Shown: piece after piece, positions 25,952-34,073 of the stretch
Position numbering within the stretch: position 1 is the stretch's first letter
Layout: the number at the start of each line of letters is the position of its first letter
The notes under the pieces: model-generated
The model's input: only the letters and a program-made list of their open reading frames with translations
What the model was told of the DNA's origin: nothing
The model's database searches: none
From: Scatolibacter rhodanostii
Lineage (GTDB): Bacteria > Bacillota > Clostridia > Oscillospirales > Acutalibacteraceae
Assembly: GCF_900197595.1 (NCBI RefSeq)
Contig: NZ_FZLO01000001.1
Coordinates: forward strand, 682,001 to 746,000
Reading direction: 5' to 3'
DNA: 64,000 nucleotides
Program-made: the position numbers and the translations under genes

Positions 25952-25980
25952 TTGTAAAATTGTATAGAACTTAATATAAT
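25952..25980 (+). promoter_or_regulatory. Sigma-A promoter of copA
   Basis: TTGTAA (25952-25957), 17 bases, TATAAT (25975-25980), 75 bases before the copA ATG. Confidence 0.7.
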
Positions 25981-26055
25981 AATAGCAGAGAAAACACTTC
26001 TCGTCAAATTCATATTTAAATAATTGATATTATTTTTTGAGGAGGAAACAATATA

Positions 26056-28545
26056 ATGACAAAACAAACTTTTTTAATAGACGGCATGAGTTGTTCTGCT
26101 TGTGCACAGCGCATTGAAAAGGCAGTTTCACAGGCAGACGGTATTAAATCTGCCAATGTTAACTTTGCCAGCGAAAAGCTTTATTTTGAATACGACGAAA
26201 ACGAAGTCAAGCCCCAAGATATTCAAAAGCTGGTAGATAAATTAGGCTATAAATTAGAAGAAGAATCCAACGACGCTCCTGTTTCTGCTAACAACCAAGC
26301 TTTTTTTGCGGTAGAAGGAATGACATGTGCCGCTTGTTCACAACGTGTTGAAAAGGCCTTACAGGCTCTTGACGGTGTTACCTCAGCAGCCGTTAATTTG
26401 GCTGCCGAAAATGCATTGGTTCATTTTGACCCGCAAAAGATTAAACAGGCAGATTTATTTGACGCCGTGAAAAAGGCAGGTTATAAGCCCGTTGCTGCTA
26501 AGGACAGCGCACCAGAAACAAAACAGGCAAAAAAGGAAAAAGAACTGCTTGTGATGCGCACTAAACTAATCATCGCTACTATCTTTTCGATTCCGCTTCT
26601 ATACATTGCTATGGCTCCTATGATTCCTTTTTTACCTGTCCCTTCTTTTCTTTCTCCTATGCATCATCCCCTGCGATATGGCTGGGTTCAACTTGCACTT
26701 GTGATTCCTGTTATTGCCGTAGGGTATCGGTTTTATACTGTGGGTTTTAAAACACTTTGGCAGCGAAGTCCTAATATGGATTCGCTTATCGCTATTGGTA
26801 CCAGTGCCGCTATGATTTATAGTATCTATGAGTTATTTGTTTTTAGCCAACCTTCTATGGCACATGGTGATACGATGGCTATGCCTGAATTTTACTTTGA
26901 ATCTGCCGGTGTCATTATCACGCTAATCTTATTTGGCAAATACCTTGAAGCACGTTCTAAAGGTAAAACAAGCGAAGCAATTCAAAAATTAATGGGTCTA
27001 GCACCTAAAACTGCTATTGTTCTAAAAAACGGCATTGAATCTGAAGTCCCTATTGCAGAAGTTCAAGTAGGCGATGTCATTGTCGTGAAACCAGGTTCCA
27101 GAATTCCGGTAGACGGCACAGTTCTCAGCGGTCAAACTTCTATCGATGAGTCTATGCTGACTGGTGAAAGCATGCCTGTTGATAAAGCAGTGGGTGATGC
27201 CGTTTACGCTGCTTCTATTAACGCAAATGGCTCTATTCAATTCACAGCAACTAAAATCGGAAAAGATACTGCTTTGGCGCAAATCATTCAACTTGTCGAA
27301 CAAGCTCAAGGCTCGAAAGCTCCTATCGCCAAAATGGCTGATATCGTTTCTGGATATTTTGTTCCTATTGTTGTGATTCTTGCCATTGTTGCTGCGGTTA
27401 TTTGGTTTGCTGTCACTCGTGACATAACTTTTACTCTCAAGATTTTCATCTCTATTCTTGTCATCGCTTGCCCTTGCGCTCTTGGTTTAGCAACACCGAC
27501 TGCTATTATGGTTGGTACCGGAAAAGGCGCTGAATACGGGATACTCATCAAAGGCGGCGAAGCCCTTGAAACAGCTCACAAAATTAAAACTATTGTTTTT
27601 GATAAAACTGGTACAATCACAGAAGGTAAACCACAAGTAACCGACATAATTACTGCTACCGGTATGAGTCAGGATGAACTTCTTCAAATTACAGCTTCGG
27701 CTGAAAAAAACTCAGAACATCCCCTCGGAAAAGCCATTGTTGAAAATGCAGAATCCAAAAATCTTTCTATTCTTCCGACAGAGGAATTTCAGGCTTTAAC
27801 CGGACTTGGTATTCAAACCGTCATCGACGGCAAGACTATTTTAATAGGAAACGCCAAGCTTATGAAAGAATCTGCTGTATCAATTGAAGATTACCAGGAA
27901 AAGTCTGACCATTTAGCAAATGAAGGTAAAACCCCCATGTATGTTGCCTCTAACGGAAAATTTGCTGGCATTATTGCCGTGGCAGATGTTGTGAAAGCCA
28001 GCAGTCAAAAAGCTATTCGCACGCTAAATGAAATGGGCATTCAAACGGTAATGATTACTGGTGACAACAAAAAAACAGCCGAAGCAATTGCCAGACAAGT
28101 CGGTATAACGTCTACTCTATCAGAAGTAATGCCAGAAGATAAAGCTAATGAGGTGAAAAAGCTGCAAGGCAAAGATATGGTTGTTGCCATGGTTGGTGAC
28201 GGCATAAATGATGCACCCGCTCTTGTGCAGGCCGATGTCGGCATTGCAATTGGCTCTGGCACAGATGTGGCTATAGAATCAGCTGACATCGTTCTTATGA
28301 AATCTGATTTGATGGATGTCGTCACCGCTATCAAACTCAGCCATCAAACGATTCGCAATATCAAACAAAATCTATTTTGGGCATTCGGCTACAATACAGT
28401 TGGAATTCCTATTGCTGCCGGTCTCCTTTATGCCTTCGGCGGTCCTTTGCTGAACCCGATGTTTGCTGCAGCTGCTATGAGTTTGAGCTCTGTTTCGGTA
28501 CTCACTAATGCACTACGCTTAAAAAGATTTAAAGCAGAACATTAA
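26056..28545 (+). CDS. copA: Copper-translocating P-type ATPase
   Basis: The 829-residue P1B-1 ATPase has two N-terminal HMA domains ([11 protein letters not shown]13/C16; [11 protein letters not shown]91/C94). The membrane metal motif [17 protein letters not shown] is near residue 470, phosphorylation motif DKTGTITEG near 515, HPLGKAI in the nucleotide domain, and [12 protein letters not shown] in the hinge. CPC followed by ALGLATP, plus GMxCxxC domains, indicates Cu(I) export. ATG follows GAGGAGG by about 9 bases. It is monocistronic with its own promoter and terminator. No CopZ chaperone or CsoR/CopY gene is adjacent; the divergent neighbour is an HxlR regulator instead. Confidence 0.96.
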   Translation: MTKQTFLIDGMSCSACAQRIEKAVSQADGIKSANVNFASEKLYFEYDENEVKPQDIQKLVDKLGYKLEEESNDAPVSANNQAFFAVEGMTCAACSQRVEKALQALDGVTSAAVNLAAENALVHFDPQKIKQADLFDAVKKAGYKPVAAKDSAPETKQAKKEKELLVMRTKLIIATIFSIPLLYIAMAPMIPFLPVPSFLSPMHHPLRYGWVQLALVIPVIAVGYRFYTVGFKTLWQRSPNMDSLIAIGTSAAMIYSIYELFVFSQPSMAHGDTMAMPEFYFESAGVIITLILFGKYLEARSKGKTSEAIQKLMGLAPKTAIVLKNGIESEVPIAEVQVGDVIVVKPGSRIPVDGTVLSGQTSIDESMLTGESMPVDKAVGDAVYAASINANGSIQFTATKIGKDTALAQIIQLVEQAQGSKAPIAKMADIVSGYFVPIVVILAIVAAVIWFAVTRDITFTLKIFISILVIACPCALGLATPTAIMVGTGKGAEYGILIKGGEALETAHKIKTIVFDKTGTITEGKPQVTDIITATGMSQDELLQITASAEKNSEHPLGKAIVENAESKNLSILPTEEFQALTGLGIQTVIDGKTILIGNAKLMKESAVSIEDYQEKSDHLANEGKTPMYVASNGKFAGIIAVADVVKASSQKAIRTLNEMGIQTVMITGDNKKTAEAIARQVGITSTLSEVMPEDKANEVKKLQGKDMVVAMVGDGINDAPALVQADVGIAIGSGTDVAIESADIVLMKSDLMDVVTAIKLSHQTIRNIKQNLFWAFGYNTVGIPIAAGLLYAFGGPLLNPMFAAAAMSLSSVSVLTNALRLKRFKAEH

Positions 28546-28576
28546 TATTTTCTTTGCCAATACAATGTTTTATTAT

Positions 28577-28612
28577 AAAAGGAGGGATAGAATTCTATCT
28601 CTCCTTTTAATT
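28577..28612 (+). terminator. Terminator of copA
   Basis: Stem AAAAGGAG-GGATAGA / TATC-TCTCCTTTT followed by AATTT, about 30 bases after the copA stop. Confidence 0.8.
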
Positions 28613-28649
28613 TGCTATCCTTTTAAAACTTTATCAACTAAAAATGCAA

Positions 28650-28678
28650 TTGACAATTTTTACAAATAAAGATATAAT
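28650..28678 (+). promoter_or_regulatory. Consensus sigma-A promoter of the Rrf2 gene
   Basis: TTGACA (28650-28655), 17 bases, TATAAT (28673-28678). It lies downstream of the only in-frame upstream ATG (28644), so that ATG cannot be used from this transcript. Confidence 0.85.
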
Positions 28679-28736
28679 TAATCTCTATATTACTAATTAT
28701 AATTCATTACTGAATACGCAAAAGGAGCGGTTACAA

Positions 28737-29147
28737 CTGTTACAATTTCAAATTACAACTGATTATGCGATTCGTATTTTATGTTATTTAGCCGCACAAA
28801 ATAATGCGCTTACGCAGGCTTCTGAATTAGCTGAGCATGCGGGCATCACCTATCCTTATACGATGAAAATTATTCGTCAATTAAAATCTGCCAATATTTT
28901 AGAATCCGAACGTGGCCCACAAGGTGGTTATCGAATCCAAAAAAATCCTTCAGAGATCACTCTATATGATGTCATTCGAATTATGGAGGGTGATATTTGT
29001 ATCAATCGATGTCTGGCAGCAGATGGCTTTTGCAGCCGACAAGCAACCGGTTATTGTCAAGTACATAACGTCATGGAACGTGTACAGATTTCAATGGTGT
29101 CTATCCTTAAGGATTATACTCTGACTGACTTTTTAACTTCATTTTAA
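28737..29147 (+). CDS. Rrf2-family transcriptional regulator, probable CTG start
   Basis: The roughly 136-residue winged-helix regulator has the Rrf2 opening LQFQITTDYAIRILCYLAAQ, the recognition region GITYPYTMKIIRQLKSANIL, GPQGGYRI in the wing, and three to four cysteines (INRCLAADGFCSRQATGYC) as in Fe-S or redox-sensing members. Start choice is unusual. The frame reaches back to ATG 28644, but a perfect promoter lies inside that extension. After the transcript start no ATG, GTG or TTG occurs in frame before the DNA-binding domain. CTG at 28737 follows AGGAG by 9 bases and gives the expected family N-terminus. The target genes are unknown. Confidence 0.85.
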   Translation: MLQFQITTDYAIRILCYLAAQNNALTQASELAEHAGITYPYTMKIIRQLKSANILESERGPQGGYRIQKNPSEITLYDVIRIMEGDICINRCLAADGFCSRQATGYCQVHNVMERVQISMVSILKDYTLTDFLTSF

Positions 29148-29154
29148 CAAGACA

Positions 29155-29188
29155 ACCGTCTGTGTTCTTTTGCAGACGGTATTTTATT
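29155..29188 (+). terminator. Terminator of the Rrf2 gene
   Basis: Stem ACCGTCTG / CAGACGGT followed by ATTTTATT. Confidence 0.8.
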
Positions 29189-29270
29189 GGAATGATTTGA
29201 CAAGATATGTTGAATGTTTTTGGTTAAATCACTAATTCGCTCTTTTTTCTCTATTTTTTTAATTTAATTG

Positions 29271-29299
29271 TTGACATCTTGCTTTGCTTGCGATATAAT
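29271..29299 (+). promoter_or_regulatory. Consensus promoter of the tRNA pair
   Basis: TTGACA (29271-29276), 17 bases, TATAAT (29294-29299), 16 bases before tRNA-Thr. Confidence 0.88.
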
Positions 29300-29315
29300 A
29301 ATCTAGCGTTAAGAC

Positions 29316-29391
29316 GCTGGTGTAGCTCAGTTGGTAGAGCAGCTGATTTGTAATCAGCAGGTCAGGGGTTCAAGTCCGTTCACCAGCTCCA
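29316..29391 (+). tRNA. tRNA-Thr (anticodon TGT)
   Basis: Acceptor stem GCTGGTG / CACCAGC, D-arm TAGCTCAGTTGGTAGAGCA, anticodon stem GCTGA / TCAGC with loop TTTGTAA (anticodon 29349-29351), T-loop GGTTCAAGTCC, encoded CCA at 29389-29391. Reads ACA codons. Confidence 0.96.
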
Positions 29392-29421
29392 AAAAGCCTT
29401 GTTTTTACAAGGCTCATATTT

Positions 29422-29506
29422 GGGAGAGTTCCCGAGTGGCCAAAGGGGGCAGACTGTAAATCTGTTGCGTTTCGCTTCGATGGTTCGAATCCGTCCTCTC
29501 CCACCA
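29422..29506 (+). tRNA. tRNA-Tyr (anticodon GTA)
   Basis: Acceptor stem GGGAGAG / CTCTCCC, long variable arm expected of bacterial tRNA-Tyr (class II), anticodon loop CTGTAAA with GTA at 29456-29458, T-loop GGTTCGAATCC, encoded CCA at the end. Shares the promoter of tRNA-Thr. Confidence 0.96.
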
Positions 29507-29510
29507 AATA

Positions 29511-29548
29511 AAAACTGCTTAAGTGTTAAACTTAAGCAGTTTTTATTT
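29511..29548 (+). terminator. Terminator of the tRNA operon
   Basis: Thirteen-base perfect stem AAAACTGCTTAAG / CTTAAGCAGTTTT followed by TATTTG. Confidence 0.9.
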
Positions 29549-29766
29549 GCTTCTTTTTTGTGCTTTGATAATATCTTTTTTTAGTCTGAGTTATCATAAG
29601 GATATATTCTTCTACTTTTTCTTTGTCCATAAAAAATTTGTAACTCCTATTATTTTATTAAAATCTCGTCCCTTTTTCTATTAAATTCTACATGTTTTTC
29701 GTGTTATAATTTTGATACTTAATCTTTGCAGGAGCAAGTATTAAAATTCAATTAGGAGGCACTGTC

Positions 29767-29895
29767 ATGATGAATGGTCATTTTAAAGATGCAGAGGAAT
29801 CAAAAGAATTTGAAAAGGAAACTCTGATTAAAAGTACTGAAGAAACAGTTTGTTCTCCCGAATTTCCTGATGGCTGTATTGATGTAGAACAATAA
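29767..29895 (+). CDS. Small acidic protein of unknown function (42 aa)
   Basis: The frame of 42 codons starts ATGATG, with AGGAGGCACTGTC directly upstream (a near-perfect ribosome site). It ends 16 bases before a strong terminator, and TATAAT occurs at 29705-29710, so it has the layout of a single-gene transcript. The product is acidic, rich in Glu and Lys in its first half, and ends CSPEFPDGCIDVEQ, with two Cys eight residues apart. I recognise no family. The pair of Cys and the short acidic leader could suit a metal-binding or modified peptide, but nothing nearby encodes a maturation enzyme. A second ATG (29770) is an equal start candidate. Confidence 0.65.
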   Translation: MMNGHFKDAEESKEFEKETLIKSTEETVCSPEFPDGCIDVEQ

Positions 29896-29910
29896 CCCTC
29901 TCACGTTTTC

Positions 29911-29939
29911 TGCCTCGTTTTGTACGAGGCTCTTTTTTT
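29911..29939 (+). terminator. Terminator of the 42-aa gene
   Basis: Stem GCCTCG / CGAGGC (loop TTTTGTA) followed by TCTTTTTTTG. Confidence 0.9.
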
Positions 29940-30070
29940 GTTACTCGCTTTCCCAAATAAGTCACATTTCAAGTTTAGTTCGACATATTTCGCTGTAAAA
30001 TAATAATGATTATTGGTACAATACAGATAAACTGTTGAAGAGGGGAAAAATTATAGAAAGGATGTTAAAA

Positions 30071-30286
30071 ATGAAAATTGTCATTGATAAAGAAGAGTTA
30101 GAAAAAAAATTAGCACAAGGACCAAAAAATGGATGGCTTGAGTTGTATATTGTTCCCTCGCAGTTTGACGGCGGAACATTAAACCCCGCTCTATTACATA
30201 TTGGACAGATTGACGATGACGGATTGTATAAAGATTTAGAAAGTATCAGTGAGTTTCGCAAACTACGACTTGTCAACGCTTCTTAA
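30071..30286 (+). CDS. Small hypothetical protein (71 aa)
   Basis: The 71-residue product starts MKIVIDKEELEKKLAQG at 30071, preceded by GAAAGGA at 8 bases. A TTG 36 bases earlier is in frame but less well placed. The sequence is a compact soluble mix of charged and hydrophobic residues without Cys, signal peptide or membrane helix. No family was recognised. It is followed at once by a hairpin (AGCTCTCAC / GTGAGAGCT), so it is probably monocistronic. Its neighbours are another small orphan gene and, on the opposite strand, rpmB; they give no functional clue. Confidence 0.65.
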   Translation: MKIVIDKEELEKKLAQGPKNGWLELYIVPSQFDGGTLNPALLHIGQIDDDGLYKDLESISEFRKLRLVNAS

Positions 30287-30293
30287 TTTAAAT

Positions 30294-30326
30294 AGCTCTC
30301 ACCTAACCGTGAGAGCTGTTCTATAT
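30294..30326 (+). terminator. Hairpin terminator after the 71-aa gene
   Basis: Perfect 9-bp stem AGCTCTCAC / GTGAGAGCT; the following TGTTCTATATT is only moderately T-rich. Confidence 0.6.
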
Positions 30327-30331
30327 TATTC

Positions 30332-30448
30332 CTATTCTTCCGGTGCCATTATAAGCAGCCCGCCATTTACAAAACTTTCTTCTAATACAACATTCATTTT
30401 CTTTAAAAAAGGCTTATAATTGTCATAAAGTAATAGAATATCTCTTCC
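30332..30448 (-). pseudogene. Possible remnant of a degraded coding sequence
   Basis: An open stretch of 38 codons plus stop on the minus strand reads like protein (ILLLYDNYKPFLKKMNVV, then LEESFVNGGLLIMAPEE) but has no usable start or ribosome site. It begins right after an in-frame stop. It may be the tail of a lost gene. A 20-codon frame beginning at the internal ATG is the only intact alternative. Family unknown. Confidence 0.3.
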
Positions 30449-30510
30449 CTATTGATTTAAATCAAAGGTTTACTACCTGTTTTTTGAGCAGATTCTTAAA
30501 TTTGGGCAAG

Positions 30511-30531
30511 AAAAAAGAGCCTGACGGCTCC
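30511..30531 (-). terminator. Terminator of rpmB
   Basis: Minus strand GAGCC-GTCA-GGCTC followed by TTTTTT, about 40 bases after the rpmB stop. Confidence 0.85.
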
Positions 30532-30568
30532 TATATTCTTGAATCTTGAATATTAATATTCGATTTCA

Positions 30569-30757
30569 TCAAACCGCTCTTGTCACCTTACCGGATCTCA
30601 AGCAGCGAGTGCAGGCGTATACACGCTTCGGGGTACCGTCCACCACAGCCTTAACACGTTTGATGTTGGGCTTCCACATTCTGTTAGAGCGTTTATGCGA
30701 GTGAGAAACCTGTATTCCAAAAGAAACACCTTTACCGCAAATATCACATTTTGCCAT
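30569..30757 (-). CDS. rpmB: 50S ribosomal protein L28
   Basis: The 62-residue protein begins MAKCDICGKGVSFGIQVSHSHKRSNR, the L28 signature, and ends YACTRCLRSGKVTRAV. Both CxxC pairs (C4/C7 and CTRC) are kept, so this is the zinc-binding form. ATG follows GGAGGTGCAGAT. L28 binds 23S rRNA in the large subunit. In Bacillus rpmB lies next to spoVM and thiN; here it is about 21 kb away from them, with its own promoter and terminator and divergent from the M50-scpAB operon. Confidence 0.97.
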   Translation of the reverse strand: MAKCDICGKGVSFGIQVSHSHKRSNRMWKPNIKRVKAVVDGTPKRVYACTRCLRSGKVTRAV

Positions 30758-30804
30758 ATCTGCACCTCCTTAACTCTGAAAGTTCCTCGATTACAACAGA
30801 CAAA

Positions 30805-30833
30805 ATTATATCAAATCTATTCAGAAAAAGCAA
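30805..30833 (-). promoter_or_regulatory. Promoter of rpmB
   Basis: Minus strand: TTGCTT (30833-30828), 17 bases, TATAAT (30810-30805). Confidence 0.75.
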
Positions 30834-30870
30834 GTTTTTTTTCAAAGTTATTTCTTTTACTTTAAATTAA

Positions 30871-30899
30871 TTGTCTTTTTCTTTAAAGTATATTATAAT
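30871..30899 (+). promoter_or_regulatory. Promoter of the M50 protease-scpAB operon
   Basis: TTGTCT (30871-30876), 17 bases, TATAAT (30894-30899), 24 bases before the GTG start. Confidence 0.75.
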
Positions 30900-30923
30900 A
30901 TTGAGCAAAAGGAGTGTGAAAAT

Positions 30924-31631
30924 GTGCTGATAAATGCTTTAAGAACCGTCTTTTCTGGCGGACATGTAGATATTTCTCAATTGATTGCTTATATTCTTTC
31001 TGTTCTATTTATTATTTTTTTAATTCTTCCTCTGCACGAGTATGCGCACGGCTGGACAGCCTATAAACTGGGTGACCCTACAGCTAAGCTAGATGGTCGT
31101 CTCACACTGAACCCTCTGGCCAGTTTGGATATACAGGGTGCTTTTTGGCTTATGTTCTTTGGATTTGGCTGGGCAAAACCTGTTCCAGTTGATCCGCGCT
31201 ATTTTAAAAAACCAAAACGTGATATGGCGATAACTGCTTTAGCAGGTCCGCTTTCCAATGTTATCGCTGGTTTTGTTGGCGCTCTTATTTACTGTGCATT
31301 ACTTGCTTTCATGCCGGCTAATATTTTAAACGGCACTATCATGAGCTTTGTCATGAGTTTTATTTGGTTTTATATCTCTGTCAACATTTCACTTGCTGTC
31401 TTTAATCTGCTGCCCATTCCCCCTCTTGACGGCTCAAAAATTTTGGCAGCTTTTTTGCCCAATCGCATAATGTATTCTTTTCAACGCTACCAAAACATGA
31501 TTATGATGGCGCTTTTCTTTCTCATGATTACAGGTGCTTTTTCGGGTCCTCTCGGCGTTGCACAGACTTTCTTAACTCGCTTAATTTTAAATTTGGCAGC
31601 TGCTCCTTTTAGCCTATTGGGAAAACTCTGA
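30924..31631 (+). CDS. Site-2-protease-like M50 membrane metalloprotease (YwhC/Rip family)
   Basis: The 235-residue polytopic membrane protein has the zinc motif LHEYAHGW (HExxH) in its first helices. NLLPIPPLDGSKI carries the third ligand Asp near the C-terminus. The segment KLGDPTAKLDGRLTLNPLAS is typical of the YwhC-like group of M50 proteases. GTG at 30924 is used: GGAG lies 9 bases upstream, while the overlapping ATG is out of frame and stops at once. It overlaps scpA by one base (TGATG), so protease and scpA are translationally coupled. Substrate unknown. A second, sporulation-type M50 protein is encoded at 48040-48636. Confidence 0.92.
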   Translation: MLINALRTVFSGGHVDISQLIAYILSVLFIIFLILPLHEYAHGWTAYKLGDPTAKLDGRLTLNPLASLDIQGAFWLMFFGFGWAKPVPVDPRYFKKPKRDMAITALAGPLSNVIAGFVGALIYCALLAFMPANILNGTIMSFVMSFIWFYISVNISLAVFNLLPIPPLDGSKILAAFLPNRIMYSFQRYQNMIMMALFFLMITGAFSGPLGVAQTFLTRLILNLAAAPFSLLGKL

Positions 31632-32350
31632 TGACGACACAGAATTTGCAATATACAATCGGAGAGTTTCAGGGGCCGCTTGACCTGCTTCTCACGCTGA
31701 TTACTAAAAATAAGATTAACATCTATGATATTCCTATCACGGAGCTTCTTGCACAGTATATGGAACAAATTGATCTGCTGCAAAGCGAAAACTTAGATAT
31801 CGCCAGTGAATTTCTTGAAATGGCGGCTCGCCTGGTTCACATTAAAACAGTTTCGCTTTTGCCTAAGCAGGAAGAAGCAGAAGAACTAAAAATGGAGCTC
31901 ACTGGTCAATTGATTGAATATCAGCAATGCAAGCAAGCAGCAGAAAACCTTGGAGAGATGTTTTCTTATGATTTCGTCATGAGAGAACCCATGAAACTGC
32001 CTGTCGATACTTTATTTCAAGGTCACCATACCCCACAAGAGCTTCTATCTGCTTTATGGATGGCGATTGGTAAGGGCAAAAGTCTATTGCCGCCAAAGCC
32101 TGAATCTTTTTCGGGCATTGTTTCTCAAAAAATTGTTTCTGTTACTTCTCAGGTCGTATCGGTTCTGCGCAAACTTTGGAAGAACCCTATTCTTAGCTTT
32201 CGTGAAATTTTTGCAGAGAAAAAAGAGAAATCTGAACGCGTGGCCGCTTTTTTGGCCATATTAGAGCTTATTAAAGGAAATCGAATTTATATTGAAGGTG
32301 CAGATGACAAACCTATCATTAAACTCTCAAACGGAGGTAAACAAAATTGA
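31631..32350 (+). CDS. scpA: Segregation and condensation protein A (kleisin)
   Basis: The 239-residue kleisin bridges Smc heads in the bacterial condensin complex with ScpB. The N-terminal YTIGEFQGPLDLLLTLITKNKINIYDIPI is the Smc-binding signature. FLEMAARLVHIKTVSLLP follows, and a winged-helix-like C-terminal region (ERVAAFLAILELIKGNRI) closes the protein. It overlaps the upstream M50 gene by one base and the downstream scpB by four (TTGA), so the three are coupled. Length is typical. Confidence 0.95.
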   Translation: MTTQNLQYTIGEFQGPLDLLLTLITKNKINIYDIPITELLAQYMEQIDLLQSENLDIASEFLEMAARLVHIKTVSLLPKQEEAEELKMELTGQLIEYQQCKQAAENLGEMFSYDFVMREPMKLPVDTLFQGHHTPQELLSALWMAIGKGKSLLPPKPESFSGIVSQKIVSVTSQVVSVLRKLWKNPILSFREIFAEKKEKSERVAAFLAILELIKGNRIYIEGADDKPIIKLSNGGKQN

Positions 32351-32898
32351 ATCATCAAGAACTCTCAGGTGCTTTAGAAGCTATTTTGTTTGCAGCCGGT
32401 GAACCACTTGCAGAAGATAAAATTGCACAGGCGCTTGACTTGTCGCTACCCGCTATTCACACCGCTATTGACTCTCTCAAGAAAAAATATAACTTATCTA
32501 GCAGTGGCATTCACATTGTATTGGTTGAAAACAAAGTGCAGATGACCACCAACCCTGCATATATTGAACCGGTTCGGGAGACACTTGCATTAAAGCGTAA
32601 TGCTCCGCTTTCACAGGCGGCTCTTGAGGTTTTGGCTGTAGTTGCCTATAACCAGCCTGTTACCAAGGCTTTTGTTGAACAAGTGCGCGGAGTGGATTGT
32701 TCAGGCGTTGTCGGCAGCTTAATGCAAAAAGGACTTTTAGAGGAACGCGGACGATTAGAGTTGCCGGGTCGCCCTCTTTTATACGGCACAACAGATCATT
32801 TTTTGATGAGTCTTGGCATTTCCTCCTTGGAAGATTTACCTGCTCCAACAAACAGTGCAAAGGTAAAATCAGACGATGCTGATCAGCTTGCTTTTTAG
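32347..32898 (+). CDS. scpB: Segregation and condensation protein B
   Basis: The 183-residue protein has two winged-helix domains. The opening LSGALEAILFAAGEPLAEDKIAQAL and LSQAALEVLAVVAYNQPVTKAFVEQVRGVD are diagnostic. It binds ScpA in the Smc condensin complex that organises and segregates the chromosome. The TTG start at 32347 overlaps the scpA stop (TTGA) and follows GGAGG by 9 bases. LPGRPLLYGTTDHFLMSLG ends the second domain. The tail beyond about 165 is acidic and variable. Confidence 0.95.
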   Translation: MNHQELSGALEAILFAAGEPLAEDKIAQALDLSLPAIHTAIDSLKKKYNLSSSGIHIVLVENKVQMTTNPAYIEPVRETLALKRNAPLSQAALEVLAVVAYNQPVTKAFVEQVRGVDCSGVVGSLMQKGLLEERGRLELPGRPLLYGTTDHFLMSLGISSLEDLPAPTNSAKVKSDDADQLAF

Positions 32899-32912
32899 AA
32901 AGGTGCGATGAG

Positions 32913-33581
32913 ATGACTGCTCTCATAATTATCGGTATTATTCTTCTCATCCTTCTATCCGCTCTTTTTATTCCCATCTATTTACATCTCTCTTTTGACA
33001 ACACGCTGCATGCGACAGCCCAATTTCTATTCTTTCGCTTTAACCTAACAGATGAGGGTGAAGATGAGAATAAAGAGGATACGACAAAAACGTCCGAAGA
33101 AGAAAACAACAAAAAGCCACAACCTTCTCTACTTGACAAAGTGAAACTATTCTTTAAGCGAGAAGGTATTTCAGGTATCTTATCTTTTCTTTCTGAACTG
33201 ACTAATCTGCTTGTTCATGCAGCCAAAAAAATCTTTTCCCATGTAAAAATCAAGCGCTTCCACTTGCAAATCTGCGTATCCGCTGATGATGCCCATGAAA
33301 CCGCTTTGCTCTACGGTAAAACGGCGGCCGTTGTTACTGGGGCTTATGCCGCTCTCTTCAACGCAAAAAAATGTAAGCATAAGTCAGCTTCTGTCACTTG
33401 CGATTACACAGCAGAAGAAAGCGTCGGCAGTTTTTCTGCTTCTGTTTCAATTCGGGCCATCTTCTTGATTTTGGAAGCGGCCAGACTGCTTATCAAATCG
33501 CTGCCATTGATTCGCCGCTTTAATGGCAGCAGCAGAAAAAATAAACCTACAAAGAAAAAGACGATTCAATCTACCAATTGA
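32913..33581 (+). CDS. DUF2953 domain membrane protein (YtfI-like)
   Basis: The 222-residue protein has one N-terminal membrane helix (about 3-24), an acidic/low-complexity linker (about 45-70) and a DUF2953 domain (CVSADDAHETALLYGKTAAVVTGAYA). In Bacillus the homologue ytfI is immediately upstream of ytfJ/gerW, and the same order is seen here, supporting a sporulation link. The tail is strongly basic (SSRKNKPTKKKT). Function is unknown. ATG at 32913 has AAAGG 9 bases upstream. It lies 14 bases after scpB in the same operon. Confidence 0.85.
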   Translation: MTALIIIGIILLILLSALFIPIYLHLSFDNTLHATAQFLFFRFNLTDEGEDENKEDTTKTSEEENNKKPQPSLLDKVKLFFKREGISGILSFLSELTNLLVHAAKKIFSHVKIKRFHLQICVSADDAHETALLYGKTAAVVTGAYAALFNAKKCKHKSASVTCDYTAEESVGSFSASVSIRAIFLILEAARLLIKSLPLIRRFNGSSRKNKPTKKKTIQSTN

Positions 33582-33603
33582 ACTTAGAAAGGTTTGTGAT
33601 GAT

Positions 33604-34002
33604 ATGAGTAACCATCAAGTTAATGATTTATTAAACACCAGCATGGAAAAAATTAAAGGCATGGTTGATGCCAGTACCGTAATAGGAGACCCTATTACTA
33701 CACCTGACGGCAAAACTACGATTATTCCTGTATCTAAAGTCAGTTATGGTTTTGCTGGCGGCGGTTCAGACTTACCCACAAAGAATCCCCAGCCTGAAGG
33801 ACTCTTTCTTGGCGGCACCGGAGCGGGCATTACCGTTAGCCCTGTTGCGTTTTTAGCCATCACAGACGGTAATGTTAAGGTTTTGCAAGTTGAGCCGTAT
33901 TTCAGCTCGCTAGACCGCGCCATTGAGAAAGTACCTGATTTGGTGGACAAACTTACTGCACTCATTAAAAAGCCAAAAGAAGATGAACAGCCTGAAAATT
34001 AA
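33604..34002 (+). CDS. gerW: GerW (YtfJ) family spore protein
   Basis: This cytosolic protein of about 132 residues belongs to the GerW/YtfJ family: MSNHQVNDLLNTSMEKIKGM, then ASTVIGDPITTPDGKTTIIPVSKVSYGF with a glycine-rich stretch (GFAGGGSDLP, LGGTGAGITVSPVAFL). In Bacillus subtilis it is made in the forespore and needed for normal L-alanine germination and lysozyme resistance. ATG at 33604 is chosen by homology; an open extension to 33523 overlaps the DUF2953 gene. The DUF2953-gerW pair is conserved across spore formers, and a D,D-carboxypeptidase gene follows. Confidence 0.92.
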   Translation: MSNHQVNDLLNTSMEKIKGMVDASTVIGDPITTPDGKTTIIPVSKVSYGFAGGGSDLPTKNPQPEGLFLGGTGAGITVSPVAFLAITDGNVKVLQVEPYFSSLDRAIEKVPDLVDKLTALIKKPKEDEQPEN

Positions 34003-34073
34003 ATTTTGCTGACTTTTTGTTTCGCATATTATCACTTACCCTCTTCATATATTGTTTTGGGTAGGTGATTTGA

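Noticed and set aside
29399-29584. Open frame of 61 codons on the plus strand
   Set aside because: It runs straight through tRNA-Tyr and its terminator.
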